Source of the DNA: Puccinellia tenuiflora
Taxonomy: Eukaryota; Streptophyta; Magnoliopsida; Poales; Poaceae
Direction: 5' to 3'
Assembly: GCA_012064385.1 (NCBI GenBank)
Contig: QRDG01001872.1
Coordinates: 62,001-126,000 of the forward strand
Length of the DNA: 64,000 nucleotides
Shown: piece after piece, positions 36,660-47,914 of the stretch
Position numbering within the stretch: the first letter of the stretch is position 1
Layout of the letters: the number at the start of each line of letters is the position of its first letter
Made by a program: the position numbers and the translations under genes
The notes under the pieces: model-generated
The model's database searches: none
Seen by the model: only the letters and a program-made list of their open reading frames with translations
What the model was told of the DNA's origin: nothing

Positions 36660-37499
36660 TCAATCTATAATGATGTTCTTTAATGAGGAGACTTCCTTAG
36701 TGAGCTGATCTACCCCTTCAAACAAAGAGTCTTGTTTTTCAAACTTAGATATAACTTCCTTATTAAGCTCTATTTGAGTAGATATAAATGACCTAATGGT
36801 GTTTTCCAAATCACTAGAAACATTGCTACTAGTGGTATATTTGTTTGGCACATATGGGGGTTTATTATAAGAATTGTAATTGTTATTACCATACCCATTA
36901 TTACCATAGTTTCTAATGAAGTTAACATCAACATTCTCAGGATTATTACCAACTAGTTCTTACAAAGGGCCATTATGACCATTATAAAAAGAGTGTAATA
37001 TGGTCCATTCATTAACCCCATGTGAAGGACAAGTTCTAAGCATAAGTTTTATCCTATCCCAAGCCATAGCAACATGTTCATTTTCATTTTGCCTAAAAGA
37101 AAGGATATTGTTTCTATTTTGCAAAAAATTAACAAGAGGATAATATTTCTTAACGAAAGCTTCTTTTAGATCACTCCAATAATTAATACTATCAGCAGGT
37201 AGTGAATGCAACCATTCTTTAGCTTGTCCTCGAAGTGAGAAAGGAAATAATTTCAGTATTAGAATATCACTTTCCATATTTTTAAATTTTTGCATGTCAC
37301 ATATTTCAATAAAACCATGAAGATGCATAGAGGCATCCTCCATAGCACTACCACCAAATTGTTCCCTAATTATCAAGTTCAACAAACTGGGACTTACTTC
37401 ATAGCTCTCAGCTGTTATCTCAGGTGTGGCAATTGGCCTAGGAATAAAATGATCATTTGGAGTGTTTGTGTAGTCACACAACTTAGTTCTTTCACCCAT
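36660..37499 (-). pseudogene. gag of element D, one in-frame stop
   Basis: It starts MGERTKLCDYTNTPND. The capsid-type core follows (GFIEICDMQKFKNMESDILI, LFPFSLRGQAKEWLHSLP, FVKKYYPLVNF, FRQNENEHVAMAWDRIKLM). A TAA at 36960-36962 interrupts it, but the same frame continues with an Asn/Gly/Tyr-rich segment and a predicted coiled coil (SDLENTIRSFISTQIELNKE) to about 36660. Compared with element A, a stretch after SFYNG is missing. The gag is shared in kind by A, B and D (TKLCDF/YT start), so they are members of one non-autonomous lineage. Confidence 0.8.
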
Positions 37500-37802
37500 T
37501 TTAGCAGATTTTTATGTGTTTTTTAATTTTTGATGCAAAACTAAAAATAAAATGACACCACACAATGCAAACCGAATTAACAAATGCAACACAAAATGCA
37601 AAACTGAAATAAAATATGCAAACCGAAATAACAAGATGATATGCAAGACAAAAACAAAACAAAATAAATGATTTGCAGGTAAAGATGGATAAGATGATGC
37701 TCACTTAGGTACAACCTCCCCAAGCTTAGGTGTTAGCCCAAGTTGGTGATGAAGTTGACTTTGTTGTGAGAAACTCCTTGGATAAATCTTTACAGCAATG
37801 AT

Positions 37803-37820
37803 TCCCCGGCAACGGCGCCA
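37803..37820 (-). other. primer-binding site of element D (Asp tRNA)
   Basis: The minus strand is TGGCGCCGTTGCCGGGGA, a perfect match to the same site in element B. It is 11 bases from the LTR end at 37832. A second, imperfect copy (minus TGGCGCCTTGCC) lies inside the LTR end at about 37875. Confidence 0.85.
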
Positions 37821-37831
37821 GAAAAACGTCT

Positions 37832-39631
37832 TGATGGCATTTAACTCAGCAACAACACGAAAGAACACTTGATGGCAAGGCGCCAGAAAACGTCTTGGTG
37901 GAGTTACCTGCGTTAAAATACAATGATTAGGTTGAGACTCCAAGTGCAGAGTGTATAGTATAGGAAAGACAGTTTTTCCCCACAAGGGATGACTCGAGGG
38001 TTTATATCGAACTCTCGGGGAATTAGTAGTGAAAGGTTTATCTTCTTATCCTTCCCTTGAGAACCTGCAACAATGTAAATTGTTTTGTGCCCTCAACCTC
38101 ACCAAGTGGTTGTGAAGCACAAGGTGTCAGAATGATAATAAAAATAAAACAAATGCAAAACAACAAGTAAATATGCAATGGTGGTAAATAAATATGCACG
38201 GATGGTGGAAACAATGATGGATGATATTTTTGGGGTTTTATATGTGAATGCAATGAATAAAAGTGTTTTTGTATTTTCGGATTTTTAAATGGCAGAAAAT
38301 GGAAAATGCTTAAAAGTTGTTGGAAAGGTGTTTCTTATGATTAAAAATGGACCGGGGTTCATGGTTTCACAAATGCACTCTCTCTTTAATGTTGTGGTGG
38401 ACAATGGAACATAGGAATTGACATATGAGATTGCAACACAAAGTTTTATGACAAGTTACTAATTATATGGGCATCACGTCCTAACATAGAGATCTTTTGG
38501 TTATTAATCTCTCTTATACTCCACTAAGATGCGAACTAAATCATAACACCTTAGTATTAAGATAAATCAGAGCATAGCTTTAATCTTTATGACATGAAGT
38601 GAAAATAAGAACATGCTAGATCTAGTCATGAGAAGTGGCAATGGTCAACCCACATCCCTGGTAGCATGGTATTTTAGTTTATCCCTAGTGAGGTAACAAA
38701 GTAAGGTTAGAATACCCAAGTGGATCGCAGAACTTATCTCACTTTCACCGCACTAGCCACCCCCTCATTACTCCAACTAATGCACACGTCCCCCCACACA
38801 TGCTCTCATAAACAAGCTTGATCAAAACAAGTAGACAACAACGGGGTACATAATATGCATCTACTTTCATAACTGAAACAAAACAATTGCAGTCTTCATA
38901 CATATATTAACTCACAGAGAGATCCACCACATAGGAATTACATAGATGACCGTAATCATGTTCGGCAGCTCATACGGTGCTAATTAGTGAAGCTCAAGAG
39001 AGAGGAGAGATACATAAGTTACTTCCACAAACCCATAGTCAAGGGGTGGACTACTCCCTCTTCATCATGGAGACGGTGGAGACGTTGTTGGGGGAGATGG
39101 AGACCACGCCGGCATCGCTCCGCCAGAGTTTTCCCCCTCCGATCTGCAGGTCCAGGTCTCTGTTTCGATGTTTCTCTGTTTTCGGCCACCTCCTCGCGAA
39201 ACTCCTCGGGGGGGCTATTTTTATAGTCGGTTTTAGGTCAAGACGAAGTCGTGGGAGAAAAGATCAACGGCATCGGAGCCACGAGGCTCCAGAAGGTAGG
39301 CCCATGCGGCCAAGGAATCTGGCCGCGTGGGCGACCACCTTTTGGGCCTCAGGGCTCCCCTCGCTTGCTTCCTTCGCTCCCAAGTCTTCTTCCTTCATAA
39401 AACTGACGCTCGTAAATTTTCAGGTCATTTGGACGTCGTTTGGGTATCTGAAACATCAAAATATGGAAAATAGGGTTTTCTGCCAGTGCAGGGTTAATTC
39501 CAGAAAATAGGAAAACTGTGAAATATTCCCAAAATCATTATAAAATCATGATATAACCCTTATATGATGCAAATATGATTGAAATATGAGAATTATAATG
39601 CAAAGTTCATGTATGCATTTTATATGCCTCA
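37832..39631 (-). repeat. 5' LTR of element D
   Basis: 1.8 kb. The minus strand starts TGAGGCATATAAAATGC and ends ..GTTAAATGCCATCA. A TATA-like sequence lies at about 39220 (minus CTATAAAAATAGCC). It is collinear with the truncated 3' copy at 31344-32123. Confidence 0.8.
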
Positions 39632-39857
39632 AGTGTGTGCAGGTCCACGTCTGTTGAAGATTAAGTGTCAGAGACATTCAACATTCACTTTGTTGTTGAT
39701 TTCAAAGTCCTACTGGTTCGATAAACCTCGGTCCGTTAACGAGGGAAAACTGCTACTTGCTACATCCACGCCTTTACTTGGGGCACAACCCAACGCTGCC
39801 ATCACCGACCGCCATCAAGTTTTCTGGCATCGTTGCTGGGGAACACACTAAAGCTAC
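39632..39857 (+). mobile_element. LTR end plus primer site of an A-type element, fragment
   Basis: It matches the last part of the LTR of element A (17060-17191 and 21754-21807) with substitutions, ends CGCCATCA, and is followed by a decayed primer site TGGCATCGTTGCTGGGGA. It is therefore a 5' LTR remnant of a separate element. Element D is inserted in its left side. Confidence 0.65.
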
Positions 39858-42030
39858 ATAAGAAAATTACCCCCGCCAACTTTTTCATCACCAATCAGGC
39901 AACTGATTTTTGTAATCAGAGTGATGTAAGCAGTATTGATACTAGGGGTGGGCATATAAACCGAAAACCTATTTATCGAATTGAGTTAACCTGAACCGAA
40001 GCCGAAGTGACTGAAACCAATTTCTTCGGTGCAATGCTCGGTTAGCAATGCCAAGAAACCGAATTTACTTTGGGGATTTCGGTCTACACGCTCGGTCCAC
40101 CGAATTAACCGAGGCAACGAGGCTCATCCCCTATCCCGTGATTCCTAAGTATTCCTCCACCCGCGGTGGCCACAACCGCAAATTGCGCATCACAAATCGC
40201 TCCCTCGTCCCAAATACCTTCCTCAATCATGGCCTCGGATCGCTACTTGCCATCTCCACGGTCATAATTCTTGCGTATGTGATATTTAGCTTCCTGGTTA
40301 GCATTGATTTGTTTAGCTCCCAAGCTCCCTATATGAGCTGTGATTCTGCGTTGCCCCGATGCATAGCCGCGCCGCCTCAATCTCCTAGTCGTGGGCGGTG
40401 GCGCCATCCTACTGAACTCCACAACAGAAGAGCAACGACGGCCACCTGCAATCCACTTCGAGCAAGTCAACCTAATCCACACCGAACATTGATGCTAGCT
40501 TGCAAGCATAAGTCTCAGTTCTTGATTCGGTCCTAGTTCTTTGAGATGTCGATCTTCTTTGATTTGATCCAATTTTCTATGTGTATTTTTCTGTATTGTT
40601 CCTATACAAATCCATGTAGATTGCACTCAGTTGCTTGATTGCACTTTCTAGCCTGCAAGCGTAAGTTCAGTTCTTGATTCGATCCTAGTTCTATTTTCCT
40701 TTTGTGATTATGATAATGTTTCACTAGTTTGCTTCGAGCTGCGAAGAGAAAAACATCCAAGTGAGCATGTACTCCAGCCCAGCCCGGCCAAAGTAGCAGC
40801 AAGCAGGAAACCAATCTAAACAAAAAGGCATCACCGATCAGCTTGGCATGATTTAGCCCAGCATCGTAACCCTACCATCTCACCAGCCCATTTCGGTCTG
40901 TTCGGGCCGATCGGTGGACCGAAGCGAACAATCGGTGGACCGAATGCTCGGTTACATAAAACTTCATTAACCGATCGGTGCTTATTTTCCCAGAACTGAA
41001 ATAATTATATCACCGAGGAACCGACCCGATCGGTTCGGGGGAACCGAACGCCCACCCCTAGTTGATACTCTCCAGGTTTAGGCTTCCTTGATAGAATTCT
41101 TCACAGAGCTTGTAGAAGAGGGGCTTTATTGTGTTCCAACATTTCTTTAGGAAGGTGCCATTAAAGCCATCTGGGCCAGGGGATTTGTCTGTTGGCATTT
41201 CCTTAACAATATTATCAATCTCTTCAGTGGAGAAAGGAGCTTCAATTATTGAATCAAAATCCACAGAGGTGTTAGGGGCAATGAGATTGTTCAGATCAAA
41301 TAACATTGTTGGATCGGTGGAGAAACCAAATCTGTCCTTAAAAGTATGCCGTAGAGTAGCTGATTTGGCTTCATGGGTTGTTATGACCCTATCATCATCA
41401 GTCTTGATAGATGCAATATAATTTGTTCTGTAATTCTGAGTTTCCACATAATGGATTTTTTTTTTGAGTTTTCTCCTCCAAGTTGTGCCCACTTAAACTT
41501 AGCTCTGTTTTTCTAGTAGATTATCTTTGCTTCCAATAACTTGATCTGATGAGCTTTAAGTGCCCTCCTGAAGCTTGTTTCTTGGAGGGAAAGGGTTCTT
41601 TGATCTTCCAAGCCATCAAACAAGTCAAGTACGAAACTGCAAGATTCAATGATCTTGTTTAGCTTGGATAGGTTTTTTGCTCCATTTCTTTAAGCCAGCT
41701 CTCAGTGATTTTAATCTTGCGGTGATGTCTTTGGCAGGATTAGGGCGGGGATTGGAAATATTCCAGCAGTTCTGGACCACTTCATTGAAACCCTCATATT
41801 CCATCCAATATTCTTCAAACCTGAAAGTATTTGCTCTTGGAATGGATGTTCCCACTTGAATTTGAATAGGTACATGATCAGATGTTAATTTTGCCAAGGG
41901 GGTAGCAATGGTATTAGGAGAAGTTGTGGTCCAATTGGTTGAGGAGAAGATCCAGTCTAGCCTTTCGAGTAGTTGGTCATTCTGCATATTGCTCCATGTG
42001 TAAGCTCTACCTTTTAGTGGGTCATTCTAC
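39858..42030 (-). pseudogene. LINE fragment: endonuclease and reverse transcriptase
   Basis: On the minus strand 41987-41646 encodes the end of an APE-type endonuclease (LLERLDWIFSSTNW, then LTSDHVPIQIQV with the SDH motif). 41492-41069 encodes the start of a non-LTR reverse transcriptase (MPTDKSPGPDGFNGTFLKKC). The reading continues across the hAT-like insert into 39942-39870 (SINTAYITLITK). It lacks the 5' ORF, the polymerase core and the tail, and stops and frameshifts separate the pieces. Confidence 0.82.
39943..41060. mobile_element. hAT-like non-autonomous element
   Basis: The termini are TAGGGGTGGGC and its exact inverse. They are flanked by 8-mers ATTGATAC (39935-39942) and GTTGATAC (41061-41068), seven of eight matching, the hAT duplication size. 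Both ends are full of CGGTT/AACCG words (for example 40020-40110 and 40900-41045), typical subterminal repeats of this group. It is 1118 bp with no transposase; small frames inside are incidental. Confidence 0.82.
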
Positions 42031-42602
42031 TAGTTTGCTCTTCGACGAGTACTTTCCCAATGATGACTCCTTCCCACGTCGATAACATGCTCAGTGACAT
42101 GGTTACCAATGGCGCCACATCGAACGTGTCTTCTTCCACCGCATCGTATGTGTTTTAGTTTCATCTGTTCGAGACCATGTTAGAAGTACAGCTATTGCCT
42201 ATTGGTTTCGGCATGTTTTTCCAATGTCCCTACTAGTTTTCATAAATAGCTTAATCTCTATTTTAAGTTCATGATTTATATTTTTTTTCATGGATCAAAT
42301 CTTATAGAAAATTACTCGAATATTCTACTTAAGTTTGAAGTTTATATATTTTGCTGCGAGCCCCTATCTCCTGCTACGCCCGGGGCACAAGCTAATTAGG
42401 CCAAAACGAATATATAGATTTTGCTGGTGTTTTAAATAACGGGCCATAGGCTATTGTCGCGACCTCCGAAAACAGATATAGCATGGCTATAGCGTGATAT
42501 AGCCACCCTTTAGTGGGCTAATGCACATAGAGCAAGGTTAATAATAGAGCCGACTGCTGGCTATATGTCATTGCCATGTCATTTATTGCCAGCTTATATC
42601 TA
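42031..42602. other. no gene recognised
   Basis: This 570-bp stretch lies between the LINE fragment and a Stowaway MITE. Nothing recognisable was found; parts resemble decayed repeat sequence. Confidence 0.4.
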
Positions 42603-42767
42603 CTCCCTCCGTTCTTAAATATAAGATGTTTTAGCCACTTCACATGTTGACCAGATGCAAGCTAAAGTGAGTGAACATGCATATACATTAAAGTGTGTCT
42701 AGATATATTTAAATGCATGTGAATCTAGAAAAAGGCTAAAACATCTTATCTTTAGTAATAGAGGGAG
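42603..42767. mobile_element. Stowaway-type MITE (Tc1/Mariner)
   Basis: 165 bp with inverted ends CTCCCTCCGTTCTTAAATAT and ..AATAGAGGGAG, bounded by TA on both sides (42601-42602 and 42768-42769). The inner arms also pair (AAGATGTTTTAGCC with GGCTAAAACATCTT). Ends and dinucleotide target are the Stowaway signature. It lies just 3' of the F-box pseudogene. Confidence 0.92.
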
Positions 42768-42810
42768 TAGCACATATAATATTTTCCTTTATGTAGGTAC
42801 TACTTTATCG

Positions 42811-43738
42811 ATGCGATACGTGTCAAAGTTGGTCACCTCCACCCACTTGTGCTGCCTTAGAGAACGTCCATCCCAAGAACAAGGAATGGTCGTCCAAGTT
42901 GGTCATCTTCTCGTCCACCCACTTGTGCTTGTACGACGTCGCCAGTTCCTTGCCATGGATGTCAACAAGCTCGAAAACCTTGAAGAAAGCTTCTTGGTTT
43001 AGGGACCAATGGGCCCTCCGCGCCATGGTAACGCGCACATCCTCGTAGAAAACGTTCGCGCGGAAGGGGCTGTCAATGCTTTCCATGGCTAGCGGTTGCA
43101 GAGCAACAACCACCGGCGCGCCGTCCTCGTCCACGTCAATCTCAAACTTGACGAGTTCATTGCCATTCTTCCTGAGACCATAGAGCTCATTGTAGCAGAA
43201 AGTGATGTCCACAAATGGCCTACCATGACATCTTAGTGCCGTCCACTTGCTGTTCGTACAGCCAACTCTGCAGAGCCCGATGCAGGGCCCCATATAATAG
43301 CTGTCGATCATGGCGACGCAGTCGTGACTCGGAGAACACAATTTTCTGAATCTTGTCGAGGGCATGGTTCTGGTTTTCGCAGACAAGCCTCTCCTGCTTC
43401 TCGCCGAGCTTCACCTCCTCCCCATGAGCTCCCTCCTCCCCAGGAGCGGGACGCACACGACGGCTCCGTCCTCAGGGCAGTGCAGTCGCTTCGTCATGTC
43501 GCAAGGCGAGAGGAGCAGCCACGGCGGCGCCGCACGCGCGGCAGCTTGCCAGGACCGGCAGACGGCGGCGAAGCGCGCGGCCGCGTGGGGAAGCGATCAT
43601 GCGGTAGACGACATCGAGGAGATCGTCAGGGAACGTGGACGGCCAGCACTGCGGCACGGTCGCTGCGTCGACCGCACACGCGCGCTTCGCCTCCCGTTCG
43701 TCGCCGGCGGCGGCCGTGCGCGTCGGCATTGCGAACAA
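42811..43738 (-). pseudogene. broken F-box/DUF295 gene
   Basis: This is the paralogue of the intact gene at 55540-56841. On the minus strand it starts with an F-box (WPSTFPDDLLDVVYRMIASP), then shifts frame (SRGRALRRRLPVLASCRACG), then shows VKLGEKQERLVC in one frame and IGLCRVGCTNSKWTALRCHG to DIHGKELATSYKHKWVDEK in another. At least two frameshifts and large losses in the middle (about 120 codons) prevent a full product. The C-terminus stops about 90 codons early at 42823, where a short direct repeat (CCACCCACTTGTGCT) replaces the normal sequence. Confidence 0.85.
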
Positions 43739-43764
43739 CCCTATCGTAGAGGGCTAGATTTATT

Positions 43765-44117
43765 GGGTTTGCCTATGTCTCAGTTGACTGAGAATTTTTT
43801 AAGTCTCAATCACCTAGAAAAGTGTAACTGCAGTTAAAAAAAGTGTAACTCAAACGAGTTGCACTTTTCTGGCAGAAAAGTGCAATTGCACATTTCTCTC
43901 AGAAAAGTGCAACTCATACACATTTTTGTGAATGACTGAGACATAAGAAAAAATCAGGCTTCTGAGAATTTCTTAAGTCTCAATCACCTCAGAAAAAGTG
44001 CAAGTGCAGTTTAAAAAAAAGTGTAACTAGAACGCTCAGAAAAGTGCAACTCATGCATATTTTTATGGGTGACTGAGACATAAGAAAAAATCAGGCGTCT
44101 GAGGATTAGCAAATCCG
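43765..44117. mobile_element. small Mutator-like MITE, 353 bp
   Basis: It is bounded by a 9-bp duplication AGATTTATT (43756-43764 and 44118-44126). The ends are GGGTTTGCCTATG and, inverted, CGGATTTGCTAAT. Inside is a near-duplicate of about 160-200 bp with words such as AGAAAAGTGCAACTCAT and TGACTGAGACATAAG, and a hairpin AAAAGTGTAACT..AGTTGCACTTTT. The paralogous gene has the unoccupied site. It lies immediately upstream of the F-box pseudogene. Confidence 0.85.
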
Positions 44118-44126
44118 AGATTTATT

Positions 44127-44498
44127 TGTTGTCGGGCAACTGATGCATGCATGGTTCAGTTGAAAATCACCAATATTTCCTGCTCGATTGCGGCACGGTT
44201 ACCGGCCTTGCAAAATTTAACCCTTTAATGATCCTGTTTGTTGCGCAGACGTGCCAATTACCCTGTCGAATTTCAGGGAAACCAAAAATAAGGGAGCTTA
44301 GAAAAGTGGCTGTTCCTATCTCTTTGAATTTTCAGAAAAAGAGTTTGAGTCAAATTATTCCACAAAATCTAGACTCGTGCTGGACTTCCTATGAATTAGC
44401 GCCAATATATTTCTTCATTGGCTACGGTTACTAAATTCCTCAAATAAGCAAGATATAAATACTGTACTTCAAATAAGCAAGATTTAAATACTTCCACA
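44127..44498 (-). promoter_or_regulatory. upstream region of the F-box pseudogene
   Basis: Before the MITE inserted this was the 5' flank. It still shares scattered words with the flank of the intact paralogue at 56913-57033 (CATGCA, AAAATCACC, CTCGATT, AAACCTTTT-like). No precise promoter element is assigned. The right part (about 44430-44498) contains a short direct repeat, TTCAAATAAGCAAGAT-like. Confidence 0.4.
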
Positions 44499-44664
44499 AA
44501 AATTGGTTATTTACCCAAAAGTTGAATAATCTTGAATTATGTACCCAAACTTGGATGTATATTGGTAAATTACCCAAGATGGATTTAAAAGCAAAATCAA
44601 TATCCAATAGGTACCTAATAGCAATTATTTATCCATAATCGATGAAAGCATGTACGCCTCTTTA

Positions 44665-46951
44665 GAGCATCTCCAACAGGCGCGCGATCTGGCAGTGCGC
44701 TAAAACAAGTATACCGCGCCGAAATAACTATTTAGCGTGCGCGGGAGGAGAAGTGGTTTTCCGGAAGCGCTAAACTATTGCGCGCCGCGGTAGCACTTCA
44801 CCAGGCGCGCTAAAATGCAGCGCGCGCCCAGCACAAACAACATTTGGCACTCAAATATAGAACCAACAAGATCAAACACACACAAAATAAATCAACAATA
44901 AATAGTTTAATCATTAATACAACTCAATAAATAGTTTATGTTGAATACAACAAATAGTTAATGAATAAATACAACAAATAGTTCGTCAACAAATAGTCAA
45001 TAATACAACAAACATACAACATTAATCAAATCTATTGTTGGCCATTCCATGACCACCACTCCTCGATAAGATCCTTCTGAAGGGCATCATGCGTTTCGGC
45101 ACGTCGAATGGCATGATAGGAGGCAAGAAAACGGGCCACCCTCTCAGCCCTCCTCCGCACTTGCACGGGGCGTACCATCAACTCATAGTGATTATAGTCT
45201 AAATCTTGCCCACGCTCATTCTCGATGACCATGTTATGCATGATCACACAAGCGGTCATGATGTACCAAAGAATTTTTTGATCCGAAAATCTAGCTGGTC
45301 CTCTCACAATAGCAAATTAGGCTTGTAAAATCCCAAATGCTCTCTCCACATCTTTTCAAGCCGCCGCTTGAGCTTGGTGGAAATCAAGTTTTTTCTTATC
45401 TTCCGGTTTGTGAACCGGCTTGACAAATGTTTGCCACTTTGGGTAGATCCCGTCCGCAAGATAGTAGTCATAGTTGTATGTATGACCATTTGCTACGAAC
45501 TCCACCGGTAGAGTTTCACCATTTGCAATCTTGTTCATGAGTGGTGACCGTTGAAGAACATTGATGTCATTGCAAGATCCGGGCATTCCGAAGAAAGCAT
45601 GCCAAAACCAAGTCTCATATCGGCCACCATTTCAAGAATTATAGTGGAACTCTTTTTGTGGCCTTGGAACTGTCCATGCCATGCCGCGGGATAGTTTTTC
45701 CAACTCCAATGCATTCAATCTATTGAGCCAAGCATACCTGGGAATCCTCGAGCTTTGTTAAACTCCAAGACCCTAGCCGTGTCTTCAGCAGTGGGAAGCC
45801 TTAAATACTCCGGACCAAACACTTCCACAATTCCAACTGCGAAGCGTTTGACACACTTTATGGCTTGACTCTCACCCATTGCCAAGTGGTCATCAACTAG
45901 ATCCGCCGGAATACCTTATGCCAACATAGCAAAGTGGCGGTCACCTTTTGATAGGTGCTATGCCCGAGTTCCCCCAGCCGCATTCCTTCTTTGCTCAAAG
46001 AAACAATCATGCCTATTCAATTCATCCACAATGCGTTTGAACAACTCGATGCTCATCCTAAAACGGCACCGAAAGTAGGGCTCGGGGTAAATGGGATTGT
46101 CCACAAAATAACTCCTCATCAATCTATTGTGACCATCAATCCTTTCCCTCCATAATTTTTGACGACCGTAAACGGAACCACTGTGTTTCGGTCTTTTATT
46201 CGCGTGCAAAGCTAGGAGCATCAAAACATTCTCCTCCTCTTCAAGATCAAATTCTTCATCGGAAGAAGTGTACGAACAAACTCATCTATGAACATAAATT
46301 TCAACTAATTTAAAACTACAAACAACATGCATCAAATTTAACTACAAATATAGACAATTTAAACACATACCTTGCAAGTGTTATGTCAAACACCTTGCGG
46401 GCGCGGAGCTACAAACAGCTGTCCGACCGGCGCGCTGGAGGGGCGGAGGCGAGGGGCAGCGCGCTGAAGCAATGGCTGCCGCAAGAGAAATGATGGCGGC
46501 GGCGAGGGGAAAGGCGGCCGAAGTAGCGGCGGCCGCGGGAGCGACGGCGGCGTCGAACGAGCAGTCAGATTCACTGCGACGGCGGCCCACGCGCGACCAT
46601 CTGAGGCGGCGGCGCGCTGGGGAGAAGCGGGGGGGGGGGGGGGGAGGAGCACCGGCGGCTGGTATTCGAGCGGCGGCACGGGAGATGGTGGCCGGATGAG
46701 ATGGGGGAGAGGTGCGGGCGGCGGCGTGGGCGCTAGGAATTTTCAGATCTGGCGGTTGGGGGTTCGCGCGCAACTTTTTCCGTCACCAGCGCACTGGAGT
46801 GGACGCATCAAATACACCGCACGCGCTGGACCATTTCTACCGCGCGTCTGATTATAGCGCGACTGCTGGAGCACTGATTTTGGCTCCGGGCGCGCTAAAC
46901 TGGCGGTTTTTTCCGCGCGGGCTTTATTTAGCGCCTCTGTTGGAGATGCTC
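44665..46951 (-). mobile_element. PIF/Harbinger element, degenerate
   Basis: Perfect 15-bp inverted ends GAGCATCTCCAACAG, flanked by TTA on both sides (44662-44664 and 46952-46954), the superfamily target. It contains broken transposase (45032-46224) on the minus strand. A GC-rich region (46390-46900) with a 16-base G run follows. It is inserted inside the long-TIR Mutator-like element. Confidence 0.9.
45032..46224 (-). pseudogene. PIF/Harbinger DDE transposase, broken
   Basis: Pieces in transcription order: 46224-45958 (YFRCRFRMSIELFKRIVDEL, the N-terminal part), then 45586-45356 (MPGSCNDINVLQRSPLMNKI and YYLADGIYPKW with an expected catalytic Asp), then 45307-45032 (ILWYIMTACVIMHNMVIENE, the conserved C-terminal helix). 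Frameshifts and stops separate them. The second, Myb-like ORF of intact elements was not recognised. The product would be inactive. Confidence 0.82.
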
Positions 46952-46954
46952 TTA

Positions 46955-47765
46955 GCGATTGGATCCCCCGAACGCGTATGAGTTGCAGCGCCGCTGGTCA
47001 GTTCACGTGACGTTGCCGGCAGCAGCAGACTAACCAAGACACGACGTCGCGCCCAACCTTGAGCAACCCCGCCGAAGTTGTTCGTGACGTTGTAAGACGG
47101 ACAGACAGAGACGTCGCTGTCGCCTCCAGACAGGTCGTCGCTGTCGTGGTTGCCGTCGGAGTTGCTGTCGTGCTCGCCGTGGTGAGGTGCACGCGAGCCA
47201 GCAGTTGCCCTGGACGTGTCCGCTGACGCAGACGTCGTACTCCAGGCGGCCCTCGTTGGAGCCCATCCGGCGCGCGGCGCAGGAGCTTGGCGAAGACCCT
47301 GTCGCGCGCCACAGTAGGGGCAGCTCACGCACAGGTCGAGCGCAGCCTGGCAGGCCTGTAGGCAAGCCCGTGTCCAGGAGCGCATGAACCAGCGGAAGAC
47401 GCCGCGGTAGCCCGGTAGGCGCAGACCGCAGAGGTAATCGTCCTCGCGGGGACCGTGTGCTCGCACGGGTCCGACACGTACAAAAGGTCGCCCCTCACCA
47501 ACGCGACAGGAAGCTCCAGCCGGACGTCTTGGAGAAGCGCGACACCCGCGTGAGGTGCCCGGCACTGGCAAGGCCGGCCCCGCCGCCGTGGCGCCGCAAC
47601 AGAAGGAGAGCAGCTTCGTCGGTGCTGGACACCGTGACCGGCGGCGGGCGTGAATGGCCACCACCTGCACCACGCAGGAGATGCAGAGCTCGCGCCAGAG
47701 CATGGTGGCCAGAGTTAGCCGGCGGCTCCGCGCCTCGTGCACGGGTAGACCAGCTGTCCAGCTCT
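46955..47765. other. GC-rich interior of the Mutator-like element
   Basis: About 810 bp with high GC and overlapping open frames on both strands, the longest on the minus strand from 47742. The composition contrasts sharply with the AT-rich TIRs. It may be a captured host gene fragment, but no family is recognised. I do not assign a product. Confidence 0.4.
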
Positions 47766-47914
47766 AATCGATCATGGGCAAATAATTACTATTTGGTACC
47801 TATTGGTTCTTTATTTTGCTTTCAAATCCGTATTGGGTAATTTACCAATGTACATCCAACTTTGGGTACATAATCCAAGGTTACTCAATTTTTGGGTAAA
47901 TAACCAATTTTCCC

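Larger units (their letters stand above)
31344..39631 (-). mobile_element. element D: non-autonomous Gypsy-type retroelement, 3' LTR truncated
   Basis: On the minus strand the order is 5' LTR (37832-39631), Asp-tRNA primer site, gag (36960-37499 and onward), protease (34487-34981), long 3' non-coding region, polypurine tract (32124-32137) and 3' LTR (31344-32123). Only 780 bp of the 3' LTR remain against 1.8 kb for the 5' copy. A plus-strand solo LTR (35042-36434) sits between gag and protease. No reverse transcriptase or integrase is present. Confidence 0.82.
44499..47911. mobile_element. long-TIR Mutator-like element, possible Pack-MULE
   Basis: Terminal inverted repeats of about 147 bp (44499-44645 and 47766-47911) start AAAATTGGTTATTTACCC and align along their whole length with about 15% differences. 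Long TIRs of this size are typical of Mutator-like elements. The inside, once the Harbinger element is removed, is about 0.9 kb of very GC-rich sequence (46955-47765) unlike the AT-rich TIRs. No clear 9-bp duplication was found; the right side is crowded by the palindrome at 47915. Confidence 0.6.

Noticed and set aside
7043..39857. One very large element with A's 5' LTR and the 39632-39857 LTR as its partner
   Set aside because: The right LTR end is followed by a primer-binding site, which marks a 5' LTR of a separate element.
40048..40536. 162-codon frame within the hAT-like element as a transposase
   Set aside because: No hAT dimerisation or DDE-type motif is visible; it is too short and lies in repeat-rich sequence.
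46924..47742. 272-codon minus-strand frame as a real gene
   Set aside because: It crosses the edge of the Harbinger element and the Mutator-like interior, and high GC gives open frames on several strands; at most it is a captured fragment.
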